Shown here piece by piece: positions 50,584-59,488 of a stretch of DNA of 64,000 nucleotides. Source of the DNA: JBBQZU01 sp038207425. Its GTDB lineage: Bacteria; Bacteroidota; Bacteroidia; Flavobacteriales_D; Cryomorphaceae. Below the pieces are notes generated by a model, which made no database searches, was not told the DNA's origin, and saw only the letters and a program-made list of their open reading frames with translations. Both the position numbers and the translations under genes were made by a program. Numbering within the stretch: the first letter of the stretch is position 1; each line of letters begins with the position of its first letter. Where the stretch lies: contig JBBQZU010000004.1 in NCBI GenBank assembly GCA_038207425.1, positions 134,170 to 198,169 on the forward strand, read 5' to 3'.

Positions 50584-53118
50584 GTGAAAAAGATTTACGC
50601 TTTACTTTTTTCTTTACTATTTATTGCGTCGGCAGGCTTTGCCCAGATCGAATTCGACGAAGAAATTCTACCTAAATACCCCACTGCGGCTGAATTGCAG
50701 TATATGGAAGCCAAGGCACTTGAATTTAAAGAAAAACTCAAGACCAGAAGGCCTATCTCTGACCAAATGAAAAATGTGGATAGCTGCGTGGGCAATTGCG
50801 GTGGCCAGGCGCCCGGCGGTTGCTACTGCGACAACCTTTGCCAGCAGTATGGCGACTGTTGCTCTGATTATGTAGCAGTTTGCCTTGCTCCACCTGCTCC
50901 ACTTCCTGGTGATATGGTAGTTCCTGGTGAGTTTGAAGAGTCGCAGGCGGTGCTCATACGCTGGACCTACTCAACTTCAGCATCATGGCGTAGAATGTAT
51001 GCAGAGCTTATTGATGCCATACAGCAAGAAGTTCCGGTATGGATACTAATTAATACAGGAACTGACTCAAACTCAGTGAAAAGTGCAATACTTCCTTATG
51101 GAGTTACCCTTACCAATCACGAATTTTTGATCAAATCCACCAACTCAATATGGTCGCGCGATTATGGCCCATGGGGTTTTTATTATACTGACCAAGACGA
51201 ACTTGGATTCGTTGATATGCAATATTATACATCGAGACCGCTTGACAATCAGGTGCCTGCTTTTATTGCTAATAAAATGGGCGTTCCTTACTGGACTTCA
51301 CAAATTGCACATGAAGGCGGAAACCTTTTCGTAGATGGGTTTGGCCATGCCTACCACAGCACATCGCTATTTCAGAACAACCTGAGCCGCAATGGCTGGA
51401 GCACAGCCTTTACCCGACAGACGCATGCCGATTTGTTCAATACTTCCGAGGCCACAGAAGCCTTGAGATTGAATTGCGATGGGGGCACAGGCCACATTGA
51501 TATGTACGCAAAGCTACTCGATGAAGAGACCATGATAGCATCAGAATATCCTGCCGTAGTTACTGCATCTGACAGGCAAATTATTGAAGACAACGTTACA
51601 CTCTTCGAGTCGGTCTCTTCCACTTTTGGAACACCTTTGAAAATAAACCGCTTGCCTATGCCTTTGCGCGATGCTGGCACATATAGCACAACTTGTGCGC
51701 AGATTAATGCCGATGCCCGTGGTTTTGTAAACGGCCTCACCATCAATAAAACATTCATCGTTCCAATCTATTCCAACTCGAGCAGTCCTGCTCTGAATCG
51801 CAATTGGGATAAAGCTGCTCTGGATCAGATCAGAGCAATTATGCCAGGGTACAATGTAATAGGAATTGACTCAAGGGTAATCACCCCTTCAGGAGGTGCC
51901 CTGCATTGCATCACCATGCAAATTCCTTCGTCAAATCCTATCAGGTACTGGCATCCTAAAGTTGAAGGCCTTCAGGCTGCAAACGCAACCTATCCGCTGA
52001 TTTCAAAAATTTCAAACAAAAGCGGAATTGCCAGCGCAACCTGCTTCTGGAAAAAGAAAGGAACTCCTGGTCCTTGGAATTCAATTGCATTGTCTGATAG
52101 CGCTGGCTACTACGTAGGCGCTATCCCTAACCTTTCCTTTACCACCAACGACACCATCATTTACTACCTCAATGCAACCAGCAATAACGGAAAGAACCTT
52201 TCTAAGCCTATCGTAGCTCCTGAGGGGTATTACACTTTCTATTTTGATGAAGACTACATAGTGCCGGGCAATTGTGCCATCCCAGGTGGATTATCTACTA
52301 CCAATATTACCGGTATTTCAGCTAAGTTTAATTGGGCATCTGTTGTCAATGTATCTTCATATACCATAAGAAGAAAAGTAGCGACTGCTGCCAATTTCGC
52401 AACGATAGAAATTAACAATCCAAGTGCCACATCATATACCGCACCTAACCTGAATCCAAACACAAATTATGTGTGGCAGATAAGGGCCAACTGCCTAAAT
52501 CAGGGCGGTATAGTAAGCGAGTGGAGCCCGCTGCAAGCCTTTACTACAGGATGTGCCGCTCCTCAAAACTTAGCCGCCAATAACGTGGGTGCTACAAGTG
52601 TGAATATAACATGGAGCGCCAGCAGTTCTGCAACAGGATACCGCTTGCGCGGCAGGGTAGTAGGTGGTCCATGGCAAGTGTATGAATTCAATCAAAACGT
52701 TACGGGACTCAATTCAGGTAATATCCTTACCCCGGGAACGAATTATGAAATTCAGGTTCGCGCCTATTGCAACCAGGCCAAGACCATTCTTACACCTTGG
52801 TCAGCGTCCACATTCTTTACTACTGCAGGCTCAGGCATATCTGAAGGTATATGGGGAGTAGATGCATCTGTATTGCAATCCAAAGTGTACCCCAACCCCA
52901 ACCAGGGTCAGTTTTCAGCAGTGGTATATGGAGCTTCTGAAAACTTTAAGCTTTCTATCCACGACATTACCGGAAGGGAAATATACGCCAAGCAGTACCC
53001 AGCCGGAATGGCAGGTACTCCGATCGACATAGAACTGTACAATGCTGCCAAAGGGATTTACTTCCTGCATATCATTTCAGGTGAAGCGCAGCATATTGAA
53101 AAGTTAATTGTAAGGTAA
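50584..53118 (+). CDS. Secreted peptidylarginine/agmatine deiminase-like enzyme with somatomedin B, FN3 and T9SS domains
   Basis: The protein has 844 residues from GTG, with a signal peptide (KKIYALLFSLLFIASAGFA). A somatomedin B domain spans 67-100 with all eight cysteines (68, 72, 80, 82, 86, 92, 93, 100) in the canonical spacing. The deiminase domain (about 110-460) has Asp193 (WSRDYGPW), His304 and Asp306 (GTGHIDMYAK) and Cys442 (GGALHCITMQIP), equivalent to the catalytic set of agmatine deiminases and of the T9SS-exported Porphyromonas PPAD. A linker domain (460-555), two fibronectin III modules (about 563-655 and 660-745) and a T9SS tail (VYPNPNQGQFSAVV ... HDITGREIYAK ... AKGIYFLHII ... 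KLIVR) follow. It would deiminate arginine residues or agmatine outside the cell. Confidence 0.9.
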   Translation: MKKIYALLFSLLFIASAGFAQIEFDEEILPKYPTAAELQYMEAKALEFKEKLKTRRPISDQMKNVDSCVGNCGGQAPGGCYCDNLCQQYGDCCSDYVAVCLAPPAPLPGDMVVPGEFEESQAVLIRWTYSTSASWRRMYAELIDAIQQEVPVWILINTGTDSNSVKSAILPYGVTLTNHEFLIKSTNSIWSRDYGPWGFYYTDQDELGFVDMQYYTSRPLDNQVPAFIANKMGVPYWTSQIAHEGGNLFVDGFGHAYHSTSLFQNNLSRNGWSTAFTRQTHADLFNTSEATEALRLNCDGGTGHIDMYAKLLDEETMIASEYPAVVTASDRQIIEDNVTLFESVSSTFGTPLKINRLPMPLRDAGTYSTTCAQINADARGFVNGLTINKTFIVPIYSNSSSPALNRNWDKAALDQIRAIMPGYNVIGIDSRVITPSGGALHCITMQIPSSNPIRYWHPKVEGLQAANATYPLISKISNKSGIASATCFWKKKGTPGPWNSIALSDSAGYYVGAIPNLSFTTNDTIIYYLNATSNNGKNLSKPIVAPEGYYTFYFDEDYIVPGNCAIPGGLSTTNITGISAKFNWASVVNVSSYTIRRKVATAANFATIEINNPSATSYTAPNLNPNTNYVWQIRANCLNQGGIVSEWSPLQAFTTGCAAPQNLAANNVGATSVNITWSASSSATGYRLRGRVVGGPWQVYEFNQNVTGLNSGNILTPGTNYEIQVRAYCNQAKTILTPWSASTFFTTAGSGISEGIWGVDASVLQSKVYPNPNQGQFSAVVYGASENFKLSIHDITGREIYAKQYPAGMAGTPIDIELYNAAKGIYFLHIISGEAQHIEKLIVR

Positions 53119-53140
53119 TCAACCAATACGCCACAAATTG

Positions 53141-53172
53141 AAGGGCTGCCCGCGAGGGCAGCCCTTTCTTTT
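53141..53172 (+). terminator. Rho-independent terminator of the deiminase gene
   Basis: AAGGGCTGCCC and GGGCAGCCCTT form a perfect 11-bp stem closed by the GNRA-type loop GCGA, followed by a T-rich run. Confidence 0.88.
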
Positions 53173-53543
53173 TCAAGCCCTTTCTGTAACCAGAAACAAC
53201 ATACCCGCCGTCAACGCAGGTTTGTGGAGCGTACCCTTAAGGAACTAGATTGTCGCTTATAGGGTAAAAAATTAGCCACGAATGCACGAAGAGGAAATCA
53301 CGGAATATCGTTTTTAAGGAGAAATATATAGCCAGAAAAATCCTTTCACCAATTCGCGGTCATTAAATAACGGAATATAGTATTCCAGTAAAACCTTCAT
53401 CAGGGTGCAAGCTCAGCAGATTGGGGCTGTTGATGGCTATAATCAACCTTTGTTTTCTTTTGCCATTCTTATCTGAAATAATTCATCCGTTGTCACTAGG
53501 GTGGTACTCAATTTTGGTGTTGGTGTTTAGTATCGCACTAAAT
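53173..53543. other. Gene-free interval before the IS, with one more GCCACGAATGCACGAA copy
   Basis: No gene is seen. A single copy of the repeat described at 372-637 lies at 53275-53290; the remainder is A/T-rich sequence flanking the insertion element. Confidence 0.5.
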
Positions 53544-54593
53544 ACAATATGATTCTCCGCAAAGTTACCACAACGTAAATAGGTTACGTTCGGGCATTCT
53601 ACTTTTGGTTCAAAACAATGTTTATGAACATATTAGAATTTGCAGCGCAGTTTCCTAATGAATTTTCTTGCAGAGAAAATTTCCGTTTAATGCGCGAAAA
53701 ACAAGGTGAAATTTGCAAAAAGTGTCAAGGCAAAAAGCATTATTGGCTCAAGGCGAAATGGCAATGGCAATGTGCCGCTTGTGGCTTTAGGACTGGGTTG
53801 CGAAGTGGAAACATGATGGAAAGTGCGAAGCCACCAGTGCGGAAATGGTATTTAGCGATGGCCTTTATGTCCTTCAGCAAGAAAGGCGTATCGGCATGTG
53901 AACTCAAGAGACAGCTAAACCATAAGCGGTATGAAAGCATTTGGAGTATGATGCATCGCATACGCGATGCGATGGGCAAGCGAGACGATTTATACCAATT
54001 AAAAGGCATGATTGAATTCGACAAAGGGCACTTTGAGAAGGCCACATCAAAACACACCAAACGTAAACGTGGTAAAGGAAGCCAGAAACAGATCAATGTT
54101 GCTGTGATGGCTGAATCAACTCCTTTAGAAGATCCAACGACAGGCCATAAGAGTAAACATTTCAGGTATTTAAAAATGAAAGCCCTTCAAACTCAACGAG
54201 CGGAAAGCATCAATGAGACCATTGAAAAGAATCTCGATGAGCTGAGCATCGTATTTTCAGACAAAAGCAAAAGCTATGTGGATATTGCTGATTTTGTCGA
54301 GGCACATTATACCGTAGAGTCGGATAAGAAATCAGCGCGTGCTACCCTTCAATGGGTGCATATCAATATGAGTAATGCAAAGCGCAATTTCTTAGGTATC
54401 TATCACAAAATCAGCGGCAAGAACCTGCAGCTCTATTTGAACCGATTCTGTTATAAAATCAATAGGAGATACTTCGGCAAGTACCTATTTGACAGAGTTT
54501 TAATAGCTTTAGGAACGCAATACTGGTACGTAAACGGATAATCATATTATTTTAAGAACTTGTCTGTGGTAATTTAGTTGCCAGAAAAGGAAT
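53544..54593 (+). mobile_element. IS1595-type insertion sequence, apparently intact
   Basis: The left boundary is taken from the point where the sequence becomes nearly identical to the second copy at 63701 (both run ACAATATGATTC, then the same sequence up to and through the transposase start at +74). The right boundary is estimated from an imperfect inverted repeat: TTACCACA at 53565-53572 pairs with TGTGGTAA at 54565-54572, with further partial matches outward (TTCT..CAA). Exact ends and target-site duplication could not be fixed. Confidence 0.6.
53618..54541 (+). CDS. IS1595-family transposase
   Basis: The 307-residue protein has an N-terminal zinc ribbon (Cys33, Cys36, then CAACG near 52-56: ICKKCQGKKHYW ... 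WQCAACGFRTG), then a DDE/DDN-type nuclease domain with Asp in GMIEFDKGHFEK and in VFSDKSKSY, and the C-terminal WVHINMSNAKRNFLG.YHKIS segment, in which the Asn is the third catalytic residue. This is the ISXO2-like DDE domain. The frame is intact. A -7-like TACTTTTG (53600-53607) precedes the ATG. Confidence 0.92.
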   Translation: MFMNILEFAAQFPNEFSCRENFRLMREKQGEICKKCQGKKHYWLKAKWQWQCAACGFRTGLRSGNMMESAKPPVRKWYLAMAFMSFSKKGVSACELKRQLNHKRYESIWSMMHRIRDAMGKRDDLYQLKGMIEFDKGHFEKATSKHTKRKRGKGSQKQINVAVMAESTPLEDPTTGHKSKHFRYLKMKALQTQRAESINETIEKNLDELSIVFSDKSKSYVDIADFVEAHYTVESDKKSARATLQWVHINMSNAKRNFLGIYHKISGKNLQLYLNRFCYKINRRYFGKYLFDRVLIALGTQYWYVNG

Positions 54594-54670
54594 TGATTTT
54601 CATACAATATTACATTATCCTTTTCCTGAATCTAATAACCTGTTCTCAATGGATATAAAATCAAATTAAG

Positions 54671-55087
54671 ATGAAAAAGAGAGAACCTGTAAGCAGCATT
54701 ATGACAAAAAATGTGCATAGCATTCGCGTGGATGAGTCGTTACGCAAAGCAGTAGAAATGGTAAAGCACCATAAAATTCGCCATCTGCCTGTTATTGAAG
54801 GTAAAAACGTAGCGGGAATTATCAGCAGTACTGACCTGAACCGCCTCACTTTCAGCGGGCTTTTTGAAGGGCAGGAGTGAGCCGATGAAGCAGTGCTTGA
54901 GATGTTAAATATCAGGCAGGTAATGTCTGAAAAGCCATTGGTGATTGATCAGGATGCGTCAGTAAGAGAAGTAGCCGAGATATTTGCCAACAAGCAGTTT
55001 CACGCAATACCTGTTACCCATGATGGTGAACTTACAGGCATAGTTACAACCACTGATGTTATAAAGCACTACTTGGATTTGTACTGA
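54671..55087 (+). pseudogene. CBS-domain protein interrupted by an in-frame TGA
   Basis: The ATG at 54671 opens a two-CBS-domain protein of the usual length (138 codons). The first CBS domain (EPVSSIMTKNVHSIRVDESL ... HLPVIEGKNVAGIISSTDL) is followed by LFEGQE, a TGA at 54878-54880, and then in the same frame ADEAVLEMLNIRQVMSEKPL, continuing through a complete second CBS domain to the TGA at 55085. There is no frameshift and both halves look conserved, so this is a recent nonsense mutation or a base-call error. CBS pairs bind adenine nucleotides. It lies about 80 bp from the IS end. Confidence 0.75.
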
Positions 55088-55098
55088 GTTTTTGAGGA

Positions 55099-55863
55099 TT
55101 AGATTTCCACAACATCATCGGCCTTGATCCAACCTTTATTGCCGCTGCCAATTTCAATTTCGTACCAGTCGCCATCGCGCTGCAATAAAGCTACTTTAGT
55201 CCCCGAGTGAAGCACAAATACATTGATGCTCTCAGCTCGGGGTTCGCTTTTTACATCAATTTTTGGCGCAAATATCACTGCGGTAGATTCAGTATAGCGG
55301 TGCTCGAATGAAGAGCGGGCCAACTGGTGCATGGCAATAGCGAGCAACAGCGCCGCCAATGCTAAGAAGAAACCAAGTCGTTTATTACCGGGCCTCCCAG
55401 CAAGAATAAAAAGGAAAAGTGACAATCCGCTGATGAGTGCAAGCCCAAGAGCCATTGTAGCCCATATATCAGGCCCAATGCCATATCGCTGCTCATCCCA
55501 CAAAATGGCAATTTTTGAAACCGGTATATTTTCAATTCTGTCGGCAATTTTTTCGTTGGCCAGGCGCAGGTTGTATCTCGCATCTTCATTGTCTGGCTCA
55601 AATTTGAGCGCTCTCTCATAGTGGAGAATACTCTCCGGAATTTTACTCAATTTATAATAACAATTGGCAAGATTGTAATTGATGGCAAAACCCTCGGTGG
55701 TGTTTTCAGCAGCCAAAAAATGATCAAGAGCAGTGCGATAGTCACCGGTTTTATACGCTTCATTGCCCTGCGTAAAATAATCAGTGGCAGGAGCACTGTC
55801 TGTAGCTTTTGCGCTAAACGCAATGGCAAGAACTGCAATCGTTATCCAGGTTTTTATTTTCAT
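55099..55863 (-). CDS. batE: Aerotolerance protein BatE (TPR, membrane, SH3-like)
   Basis: The 254-residue protein has a signal peptide (WITIAVLAIAFSAKA), two TPR repeats (about 27-95: YFTQGNEAYKTGDYRTALDH and AINYNLANCYYKLSKIPESI), two transmembrane helices (about 130-185) and a C-terminal bacterial SH3-like domain (about 190-250: VKSEPRAESINVFVLHSGTK ... KGWIKADDVVEI). This is the BatE layout. It is the last gene of the operon; its ATG overlaps the batD stop as ATGA. Confidence 0.88.
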   Translation of the reverse strand: MKIKTWITIAVLAIAFSAKATDSAPATDYFTQGNEAYKTGDYRTALDHFLAAENTTEGFAINYNLANCYYKLSKIPESILHYERALKFEPDNEDARYNLRLANEKIADRIENIPVSKIAILWDEQRYGIGPDIWATMALGLALISGLSLFLFILAGRPGNKRLGFFLALAALLLAIAMHQLARSSFEHRYTESTAVIFAPKIDVKSEPRAESINVFVLHSGTKVALLQRDGDWYEIEIGSGNKGWIKADDVVEI

Positions 55864-57626
55864 TTCAGCAGCTCATCTAGTTTTTCAATCAATTCAACTG
55901 TACGCTGATAAAATACGTTGTCACTTTGCTCAGTAACCGGCGAGAAGCGCGCCATTTCGCAAACTTCAATAATGTACATCACCTCTTGAACTACAGGCTC
56001 CTTAATCTCCACTGCTTTCAAGCGATCTTTTGCTACGGTTTTGGTAATCTGCGCGACTGGAAGCCCGAGTTTATCGCTGAGATACCCATAAATAGCAGTG
56101 AATATCTCCGCATAAAATAAAATGCTGTCACCGCTATTCATTGCATTTTCAGCAGCTTTAAGCCTTTTGCGCACCGCTTTTGAAGCTCCTTTACGTCTTA
56201 TTCCCACCACATCAGCCATAAGGGTGGCTCTTCTCTTCCTCAGTATTACAAACCCTGCGAAGGCTATAAATGGCAATGCAAGGAGCGCATAATAACCGCT
56301 GGAGCCGAAGAAAGTATTGCGTCGCAGCGTAAGCTTTGTAGTGTCCAAAACAATAAATCGAATATCGTCTTTCGCCTGTTTCACAATGCTTTTGGCTCTT
56401 GCTGCACCGGCTTCGGTGAGCATTGATTCTTCACCTTTCACTGTTACCGTGAATGGACCTTCTGCCTTGGTCACATACTTGCCGGTAGTCGGGTTGAAAT
56501 GAGTGAACTCAATAGGTGGAATATCATATTCGCCAGGGTATCGGGGTATTACCAGATACTGCCAGGTGCGGCTACCTGTTACGCCGCCTAATGATACATT
56601 GAGCTTGTCTTTTACTTCAGGGTCGTATACATCAAAATCTTCGTGAAATTTTATATCAGGGGTTTTCAATAGTCCAAGATTTCCCTTACCGGAAATAGTG
56701 ACTACAAGGTCTATGGCATCATTGGCATCTACTTCAAGTTTTTCGGGTTTTGCAGAGAACTGCAAAACACCAACTGCACCCTGAAAACTTTCGGGAGCTC
56801 CGGCAGGCAATGGCTTCACGTCGATAGTAGCACTATTGCTCGTTACTTTTACTTCTGTACCCTGGCTGAAAATATTCCTGTTTACTCGGGCAGTAAGTGT
56901 TGCTGCTTCTATTGTTTGCTTGCCGGAAATCTGCGGGAAAAGCACATACTTTTTGAGCACGGCTTTGCGGTAAGGCACCCCGTTGATATACTCATAATTA
57001 GGTTCCCAGTTTACCTGGCCTATTTTAATATCTTCGCTCCAGAAACCTTTGATGCTCGGAAATTCCGTGTCGCCAAGGTCAAGGCTCATATACCTGCTCA
57101 GTAGCACATATTGCACGGTGATGGCTTCACCGATATACGCTGAGTTGTTTGAAATTTGAATTTGCATTTTCAACCCGTCATCGGCGCTGGATTTTTGCTG
57201 TTGCTGTGTAGTACCCTTCTGCTGTTGCTGTGTTTGTGCATTGCTGCCTTTGATTACCTCAATTTCTATGGCCCTTGAGGTGTATACTTTCCCTTGGGCA
57301 CTGGCCTTGGATGCAGGAATGGTAAATTTACCCACACTACGGGGTTTGAGTGTATAGCTTATGGTAAGGGTGCTTGACTGTTGGCCGTTTACTATTTGCA
57401 TACTTGACGACTGCGATGGCCCGAAAACCACGTCAAAATCACTGAAATCAGGAGATTCAACATTGCCTCTTACATTTTCGAGCGTGGTGCGATACGTAAA
57501 TATATCGCCCATAGCCACAGGGTTTTTATCAACCGAAGCATAGAACACAACATCCTGACATGACACTTCTATTATAAAAGTGATGCAAGTCAATATTGCA
57601 AGCAGGTATTTACCAGTCTTTTTCAA
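55860..57626 (-). CDS. batD: Aerotolerance protein BatD
   Basis: The protein has 588 residues from a TTG start that overlaps batC by 17 bp and gives a proper signal peptide (KYLLAILTCITFIIEVSC); the next ATG lies inside the mature domain. Repeated beta-sandwich domains follow (DVVFYASVDKNPVAMGDIFT; LKMQIQISNNSAYIGEAITV), with a Gln-rich linker at 133-145. A transmembrane helix near 440-460 (GYYALLALPFIAFAGFVIL) and a cytoplasmic helical tail end the protein. It is a periplasmic adaptor of the Bat complex. Confidence 0.9.
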   Translation of the reverse strand: MKKTGKYLLAILTCITFIIEVSCQDVVFYASVDKNPVAMGDIFTYRTTLENVRGNVESPDFSDFDVVFGPSQSSSMQIVNGQQSSTLTISYTLKPRSVGKFTIPASKASAQGKVYTSRAIEIEVIKGSNAQTQQQQKGTTQQQQKSSADDGLKMQIQISNNSAYIGEAITVQYVLLSRYMSLDLGDTEFPSIKGFWSEDIKIGQVNWEPNYEYINGVPYRKAVLKKYVLFPQISGKQTIEAATLTARVNRNIFSQGTEVKVTSNSATIDVKPLPAGAPESFQGAVGVLQFSAKPEKLEVDANDAIDLVVTISGKGNLGLLKTPDIKFHEDFDVYDPEVKDKLNVSLGGVTGSRTWQYLVIPRYPGEYDIPPIEFTHFNPTTGKYVTKAEGPFTVTVKGEESMLTEAGAARAKSIVKQAKDDIRFIVLDTTKLTLRRNTFFGSSGYYALLALPFIAFAGFVILRKRRATLMADVVGIRRKGASKAVRKRLKAAENAMNSGDSILFYAEIFTAIYGYLSDKLGLPVAQITKTVAKDRLKAVEIKEPVVQEVMYIIEVCEMARFSPVTEQSDNVFYQRTVELIEKLDELLK

Positions 57627-58341
57627 TTTTTATTCTTTGGGCCTTATGTCGGTCTTTATTCACTTTATCCATCAGGTCTTTTTCCTGCTTCATCATGGCA
57701 TCCAGCATTTTTTCAGCTTCTTCGCGTGAAAGTTCATTTGGCTTTTGCTGCTCCTGATTTTGCTGTTGCTCTTCATTCTTATCCTGCTGCTGCTCTTCGT
57801 TTTTTTCGTCTTCTCCTTTATCAGGTTTCTGATCTTGCTGTTGTTTTTTCAGCCATTGTGCATAAGCCAAATTGTAGCGGGCATCTTCATCTTCAGGATT
57901 ATTGCGCAGCGATTCTTTATACGCCAAAATTGCCGGATCAATTTCGCCACCCATCAGCCTGGCGTTGCCAAGGTTATAGTTCGCTTTGTTTTTCTCTGCC
58001 TTCGATTCAGATACTTTCGCAACCTTTTCGTAGGCTTCGGCAGCTTTCTTACTATAGGTTACAGATTGCATCAGCCCAGCTTTCTTGAGTGAGTCGCTTT
58101 GTTGTTGCATGGCGGCTTCCTGCATGGTTCTCGCTTTTCGTTGCATGGCATTGCCGTAATTAAAAAGCGCCTGCCTGGAATCGTCCTTTATGCCCAGTGC
58201 TTTTTCATAATTCTCAGCCGCAGCGTCAAATTTACCTTCTTTGTAAGCGTCATTTCCTGCTTTTATGGGCAATTTTTCTTTTTGCGAAAACGCCGCCAAA
58301 GGCAAGATGAGCGCAAATAGGATTATAGCTCGTTTTTCCAT
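57610..58341 (-). CDS. batC: Aerotolerance protein BatC (TPR)
   Basis: The protein has 243 residues from ATG 58341 (a TTG at 58350 is less likely). A signal peptide (AIILFALILPLAAFS) is followed by TPR motifs (GNDAYKEGKFDAAAENYEKA; KANYNLGNARLMGGEIDPAI; DEDARYNLAYAQWLKKQQ). A low-complexity Gln/Glu/Lys region (about 170-205) and a short helical C-terminus end it. The TPRs probably scaffold the periplasmic Bat assembly. It begins one base after the batB stop. Confidence 0.9.
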   Translation of the reverse strand: MEKRAIILFALILPLAAFSQKEKLPIKAGNDAYKEGKFDAAAENYEKALGIKDDSRQALFNYGNAMQRKARTMQEAAMQQQSDSLKKAGLMQSVTYSKKAAEAYEKVAKVSESKAEKNKANYNLGNARLMGGEIDPAILAYKESLRNNPEDEDARYNLAYAQWLKKQQQDQKPDKGEDEKNEEQQQDKNEEQQQNQEQQKPNELSREEAEKMLDAMMKQEKDLMDKVNKDRHKAQRIKIEKDW

Positions 58342-58342
58342 A

Positions 58343-59488
58343 TCAATCAAAGATTTTTATTTGTTGCGAAAGCTTTCCTTTTCGCTCTATGATAAACCAT
58401 TCAACCAACATACAAAGCGCGGTAAGCAAAAGGAATAATTGAAATTGGTCGTCATATTCCGCAAACGAAACGGTACCCATTTCAGTTTTTTCAAGGGCGT
58501 TGATTTCTTCGAGAAGCGGCGTAAGTCCCATTTCTGAATTCGAAGCCCTTGTGTAGGACCCATTTCCGGCAAGGGCTATTTCGCGAAGCATCTCTTCATT
58601 GAGTTTGGTGATAACTGTACTGCCTGACGGGTCTTTTTTAAATCCTATTTGTTCACTGCCACGGTATTCGGGTATAGGACTTCCCGTGGGTGATCCAAGG
58701 CCGATGGTATACACTCGCACACCCCTTTCGGCTGCTACTTTGGCTGCACTTATGGCATCATCTTCGTGATTTTCGCCGTCTGAAATTACGATAATGGCTT
58801 TTTGGGCAGGGTTGTTGAAATCCATTCCTTCGAGACTTAACTCTATGGCAGCTCCTATGGCAGTGCCCTGTACCGATACTATTTCAGGTTTGATTGCTGA
58901 AAGGAAAAGCTTGCCCGCAGCGTAGTCGTTTGTAATTGGTAACTGCACAAAAGCCTGGCCTGCAAATACCACGATGCCCACTCTATCGCCGCTTAGGTTG
59001 TCAAGAAATTTTTCCATGGCGCGCTTGGAGAGGGTTAGCCTGTTGGGTTTTAAGTCTTCAGCACGCATACTATTGCTTACATCCAGCGCCAGCATAATTT
59101 CGATACCCTTTACCTTTGACTCTGCCATTTTAGAGCCCATTTGTGGGTTGACAAGTGCCACTACCAGAAATGATGCTGCAAGCCGCCAGAGTAGAAATTT
59201 ACCGGCAACGGCTGTACTTGAAATATCGCCAACAAGGTAGCCTAGCAAACCTGATTCAGAAAACCGGTCCAGGCTGCGGTTTTTACCCCAGGTAACAATT
59301 GTAAAAATCAAAAACATGACAAAGCCCGCTCCAAAGAGCCAGATGAGTTCAGGCCGCTGAAGCCGCAGGCCGGGTACATTGTCAAGGACGAAAAAGAACA
59401 GTATTACAAAGCCTATCCAGAAAATTAATTCAAGAATCAGGGCTGCTGTAAACATACCCCAGAAATTGTATTTGGGGTTTTTTATCAT
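58343..59488 (-). CDS. batB: Aerotolerance protein BatB (VWA, membrane)
   Basis: The 381-residue protein has N-terminal transmembrane helices (12-35 and 45-65), a von Willebrand A domain (about 130-310) with the MIDAS motif DVSNS in MLALDVSNSMRAEDL, a conserved VIVISDGENHED, and one C-terminal transmembrane helix (FQLFLLLTALCMLVEWFI). The VWA domain is expected to face the periplasm and bind a divalent cation. It pairs with BatA, from which it is separated by a 4-bp overlap. Confidence 0.92.
   Translation of the reverse strand: MIKNPKYNFWGMFTAALILELIFWIGFVILFFFVLDNVPGLRLQRPELIWLFGAGFVMFLIFTIVTWGKNRSLDRFSESGLLGYLVGDISSTAVAGKFLLWRLAASFLVVALVNPQMGSKMAESKVKGIEIMLALDVSNSMRAEDLKPNRLTLSKRAMEKFLDNLSGDRVGIVVFAGQAFVQLPITNDYAAGKLFLSAIKPEIVSVQGTAIGAAIELSLEGMDFNNPAQKAIIVISDGENHEDDAISAAKVAAERGVRVYTIGLGSPTGSPIPEYRGSEQIGFKKDPSGSTVITKLNEEMLREIALAGNGSYTRASNSEMGLTPLLEEINALEKTEMGTVSFAEYDDQFQLFLLLTALCMLVEWFIIERKGKLSQQIKIFD

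Noticed and set aside
54671..55087. Selenocysteine or stop-codon reassignment at the CBS gene TGA
   Set aside because: No SECIS-like hairpin is evident, CBS proteins are not selenoproteins, and many other genes here end in TGA.
57726..58092. Plus-strand ORFs over batC rich in Leu/Phe/Ile
   Set aside because: They are antisense shadows of the Gln/Glu/Lys-rich low-complexity region of batC.
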